Positions 6,788 to 8,404 of a stretch of 8,404 nt of DNA are shown piece by piece. Below the pieces are notes generated by a model, which saw only the letters and a list, made by a program, of their open reading frames with translations, had not been told where the DNA came from and did no database searches. Source of the stretch: Clostridium sp. CAG:448. GTDB lineage: Bacteria; Bacillota; Clostridia; Oscillospirales; CAG-272. Position 1 is the first letter of the stretch. Every line of letters begins with the position of its first letter. The DNA lies in NCBI GenBank assembly GCA_000433415.1, contig FR890512.1:12412-20815 (forward strand), in the 5' to 3' direction. The translations under genes and the position numbers were made by a program.

Positions 6788-7981
6788 ATGGAAAAAGTCA
6801 GACTCGGCATCATCGGTGTCGGTAATATGGGTACCGGCCATATCGGAAATATTTACGGGGGACACTGCCCCGAGGTCGAACTGCGTGCGGTGGCGGACAT
6901 CAATCCCGCACGGTTGGAATGGATGAAAAAGAAGGAAGAAGAGGTGCGCTGTCGCGTTCCTTCGCTGCCGCATGTGGAGCTGTTTGACGATGCTTCCGCC
7001 ATGCTCCGCTCCGGGCTGATCGATGCGGTCATCATTGCCGTGCCGCACTACGATCACCCGCGTTATGCCGCTGAGGCGTTCCGCGCCGGTGTGCATGTGA
7101 TGTGCGAAAAGCCCGCGGGCGTTTATACATTGCAGGTGCGCGAAATGATCGCGGAAGCGGACAGACATCCGGAGCTGGTATTCGGCATGATGTTCAATCA
7201 GCGGACCAATCACGTCTACAGAAAAATGAAGGAAATTATGGACAGCGGGGAGCTCGGCGCGCTCAAGCGCACCAGTTGGATCATCACCAACTGGTACCGT
7301 CCGCAGGCTTACTACGATTCCGGCGCATGGCGTGCAACCTGGTCCGGCGAGGGCGGCGGCGTTCTGCTCAACCAGTGCCCGCACAACCTGGATCTGTGGC
7401 AGTGGATCTGCGGCATGCCGCAGGTCGTCGATACAAAAATGCACTTCGGAAAGTGGCACGATATTGAAGTGGAAGACGATGTCACTACCTATGTGGAGTA
7501 TGAAAACGGCGCGACAGGCACCTTTATCACGACAACCGGCGACGCACCCGGTACCAACCGGTTTGAAGTGGTCTGTGACGGCGGTACGATGGTCTGTGAC
7601 GGGGGCAGCCTTTGGGTCACACGGCTGGATATGCCCGAATCCGTGTTCACGAAGAAAAATACCGTTGCTTTTGCCGCACCGCCCTGTCACACCGAAAAGG
7701 CGGAAACCGACGGGCAGAATCCGCAGCACATCGGCGTGGTCAATGCCTTTGCCGGCGCTATCCTGCGCGGCGAACCGCTGGTTGCCGACGGCAGGGAGGG
7801 AATCCGCGGGCTGATGCTCTCCAATGCGATGCACCTGTCCGCATGGACCGGCAAGCCGGTGACGCTGCCGTTTGACGAGGCACAGTTCCGTGACCTTCTG
7901 ATGGAGCATGTCAGACATTCGCGCAGAAAGGAAAACATTGCCGCGGTCCTCTCGGATACGACGGGAACCTATAATTCCTGA
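6788..7981 (+). CDS. Gfo/Idh/MocA family NAD-dependent sugar or inositol oxidoreductase
   Basis: This 397-residue cytoplasmic dehydrogenase has the two-domain Gfo/Idh/MocA architecture. The N-terminal Rossmann domain has GIIGVGNMG (7-15); D37 after strand 2 suggests NAD(H). The hallmark EKP is at 107-109 in CEKPAGVYT. The C-terminal alpha/beta domain starts near 130 (FGMMFNQRTN). It includes GEGGGVLLNQCPHNLDLWQW (187-206), where H199 and D202 occupy the usual catalytic and substrate-binding positions, and a beta-sheet region with ENGATGTFITTTGDAPGTNR. Family members oxidise or reduce a ring hydroxyl or keto group of glucose, inositol, uronates or glycosides, often at C3 or C2, sometimes with tightly bound cofactor. 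Length is normal and the frame intact. AAGGAGGA lies 7 bases before the ATG. It is the last gene of the operon and is followed by a terminator. The substrate cannot be named; pairing with two TIM-barrel proteins suggests a keto-sugar intermediate. Confidence 0.92.
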   Translation: MEKVRLGIIGVGNMGTGHIGNIYGGHCPEVELRAVADINPARLEWMKKKEEEVRCRVPSLPHVELFDDASAMLRSGLIDAVIIAVPHYDHPRYAAEAFRAGVHVMCEKPAGVYTLQVREMIAEADRHPELVFGMMFNQRTNHVYRKMKEIMDSGELGALKRTSWIITNWYRPQAYYDSGAWRATWSGEGGGVLLNQCPHNLDLWQWICGMPQVVDTKMHFGKWHDIEVEDDVTTYVEYENGATGTFITTTGDAPGTNRFEVVCDGGTMVCDGGSLWVTRLDMPESVFTKKNTVAFAAPPCHTEKAETDGQNPQHIGVVNAFAGAILRGEPLVADGREGIRGLMLSNAMHLSAWTGKPVTLPFDEAQFRDLLMEHVRHSRRKENIAAVLSDTTGTYNS

Positions 7982-8021
7982 AAATTCGGTTCCGCGGCAT
8001 CAAAACCCAAAGAACAGAAAG

Positions 8022-8054
8022 AACCGCCTTCTGCCATGCGCAGGGGCGGTTTTT
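8022..8054 (+). terminator. Intrinsic terminator closing the four-gene operon
   Basis: AACCGCC (8022-8028) pairs with GGCGGTT (8045-8051). The stem extends inward through CTG/CAG with one bulged base, around a loop of about seven bases, and runs into five T bases (8050-8054). It lies 40 bases after the oxidoreductase stop and ahead of the next promoter, so the operon boundary is well defined. Confidence 0.88.
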
Positions 8055-8083
8055 GGCAGATCGGGAAATGATGGAAGTCGGTA

Positions 8084-8112
8084 TTGACTCTGTCTGATTT
8101 TTGTGTTATAAT
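8084..8112 (+). promoter_or_regulatory. Strong sigma-A promoter of the lipoprotein gene
   Basis: TTGACT (8084-8089) and a perfect TATAAT (8107-8112) are separated by 17 bases. A TG one base before the -10 box (8104-8105) gives an extended -10 element. Transcription would begin near 8119, leaving a leader of about 85 bases before the start codon at 8204. Confidence 0.88.
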
Positions 8113-8134
8113 CAGTGTGGTGAAGAACTGTATG

Positions 8135-8159
8135 TGTAAAATGCGCAGTCGCGTTTACA
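8135..8159 (+). other. Possible leader hairpin or operator upstream of the lipoprotein gene
   Basis: TGTAAA (8135-8140) and TTTACA (8154-8159) are perfect inverted repeats, with an inner CGC/GCG pair around AGTC. The site lies within the predicted untranslated leader, some 16 bases after the expected transcription start. It could be a repressor site or an mRNA structure. The stem is short and interrupted by three unpaired bases, so the call is tentative. Confidence 0.35.
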
Positions 8160-8203
8160 AAACCGTGATCTTTACGAATCTGTTGCGAAAGAAGGTATGA
8201 TGA

Positions 8204-8404
8204 ATGAAGTATTTATTGGCAATCGTTTTCGCGGTAGGTATCCTGCTTTTTGCTCTCGCCTGTGCGCTGGAACCGGAGGAATCACCCGCTGCCGGCACAG
8301 ATACCGGAAAAACAGAAACATCAATTTCCGCCGCTACACCGGCGACCGGTACCGCATCGGAAACAGACACCGATCGGATGCCGGAAACGGCGACGGATGC
8401 GAAC
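8204..8404 (+). CDS. Lipoprotein N-terminus, function unknown, cut by window edge
   Basis: The frame is open from ATG 8204 to the last base, giving 67 residues of an incomplete protein. The start MKYLLAIVFAVGILLFALAC is a lipoprotein signal peptide: a Lys near the N-terminus, a hydrophobic core and a lipobox ending at C20 (ALAC), so the mature protein should be anchored on the outer face of the cytoplasmic membrane. Residues 21-67 are rich in Thr, Glu, Ala, Asp and Pro and low in complexity, like the flexible linkers that tether a domain away from the membrane; the functional domain would be beyond the window. GAAGG at 8191-8195 lies 8 bases before the ATG. An ATG at 8197 in another frame would give an Arg-rich sequence without domain character and is not favoured. 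It has its own promoter and is separated from the preceding operon by a terminator, so a functional link to that operon is not implied. Confidence 0.75.
   Translation, partial: MKYLLAIVFAVGILLFALACALEPEESPAAGTDTGKTETSISAATPATGTASETDTDRMPETATDAN

Noticed and set aside
7569..7602. 13-base direct repeat (TGGTCTGTGACGG at 7569 and 7590) inside the Gfo/Idh gene, giving VCDGGT/VCDGGS
   Set aside because: The spacing is in frame and both half-motifs fit the normal beta-strand turns of the family's C-terminal domain, so an inserted duplication is not needed to explain it.
2183..7918. Three very long minus-strand open frames (2183-4195, 4206-5924, 5774-7918) covering almost the whole region
   Set aside because: They lie opposite genes with clear families, motifs and ribosome sites. 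Their translations are rich in His, Arg, Cys and Gln without recognisable domains, and they run across the promoter and terminator regions. They are best explained by the codon bias of the + strand genes leaving the antisense frame free of stops.
1..8404. CRISPR array, transposase, integrase, tRNA, rRNA or defence genes
   Set aside because: No regularly spaced repeats, terminal inverted repeats, cloverleaf-like sequence or matching protein motifs were seen on either strand.

Overview
The base composition (moderately GC-rich), strong AGGAGG-type ribosome binding sites, near-consensus sigma-A promoters and T-tailed hairpin terminators suggest a Gram-positive anaerobe of the Clostridia, perhaps a gut Oscillospirales-like member. 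This placement is inferred from style and gene families; there is no marker gene alignment behind it. All recognised genes lie on the + strand.

Layout. (1) 1-1524 is the 3' part of valS (valyl-tRNA synthetase), entering from outside the window. (2) 1525-1664 holds two hairpins, the second a likely terminator. (3) 1665-2267 encodes a seven-helix membrane protein resembling DUF4203/TMEM198. (4) 2309-4009 encodes a compact cytoplasmic GH78-like alpha-L-rhamnosidase, followed by a strong terminator. (5) A near-perfect promoter at 4161-4189 opens a tight four-gene operon: an SDR resembling D-mannonate/fructuronate oxidoreductase (4233-5078), two different xylose-isomerase-like TIM-barrel proteins (5091-5960 and 5987-6748) and a Gfo/Idh/MocA oxidoreductase (6788-7981). 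It closes with a terminator at 8022-8054. (6) A second strong promoter at 8084-8112 drives a lipoprotein gene beginning at 8204 that runs off the right edge.

How the genes may work together. The rhamnosidase-like enzyme has no signal peptide, so it would act on imported glycosides or oligosaccharides. The operon pairs two NAD-type dehydrogenases with two metal-dependent isomerase/epimerase/lyase-type proteins. This fits intracellular processing of a sugar, uronate, inositol or 3-keto-sugar by oxidation, epimerisation or elimination, and reduction. No transporter, kinase, aldolase or local regulator is present, so the substrate cannot be named from this window. The operon is the most interesting item here. 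Its parts are known families, but this four-gene combination has no function I can assign with certainty.
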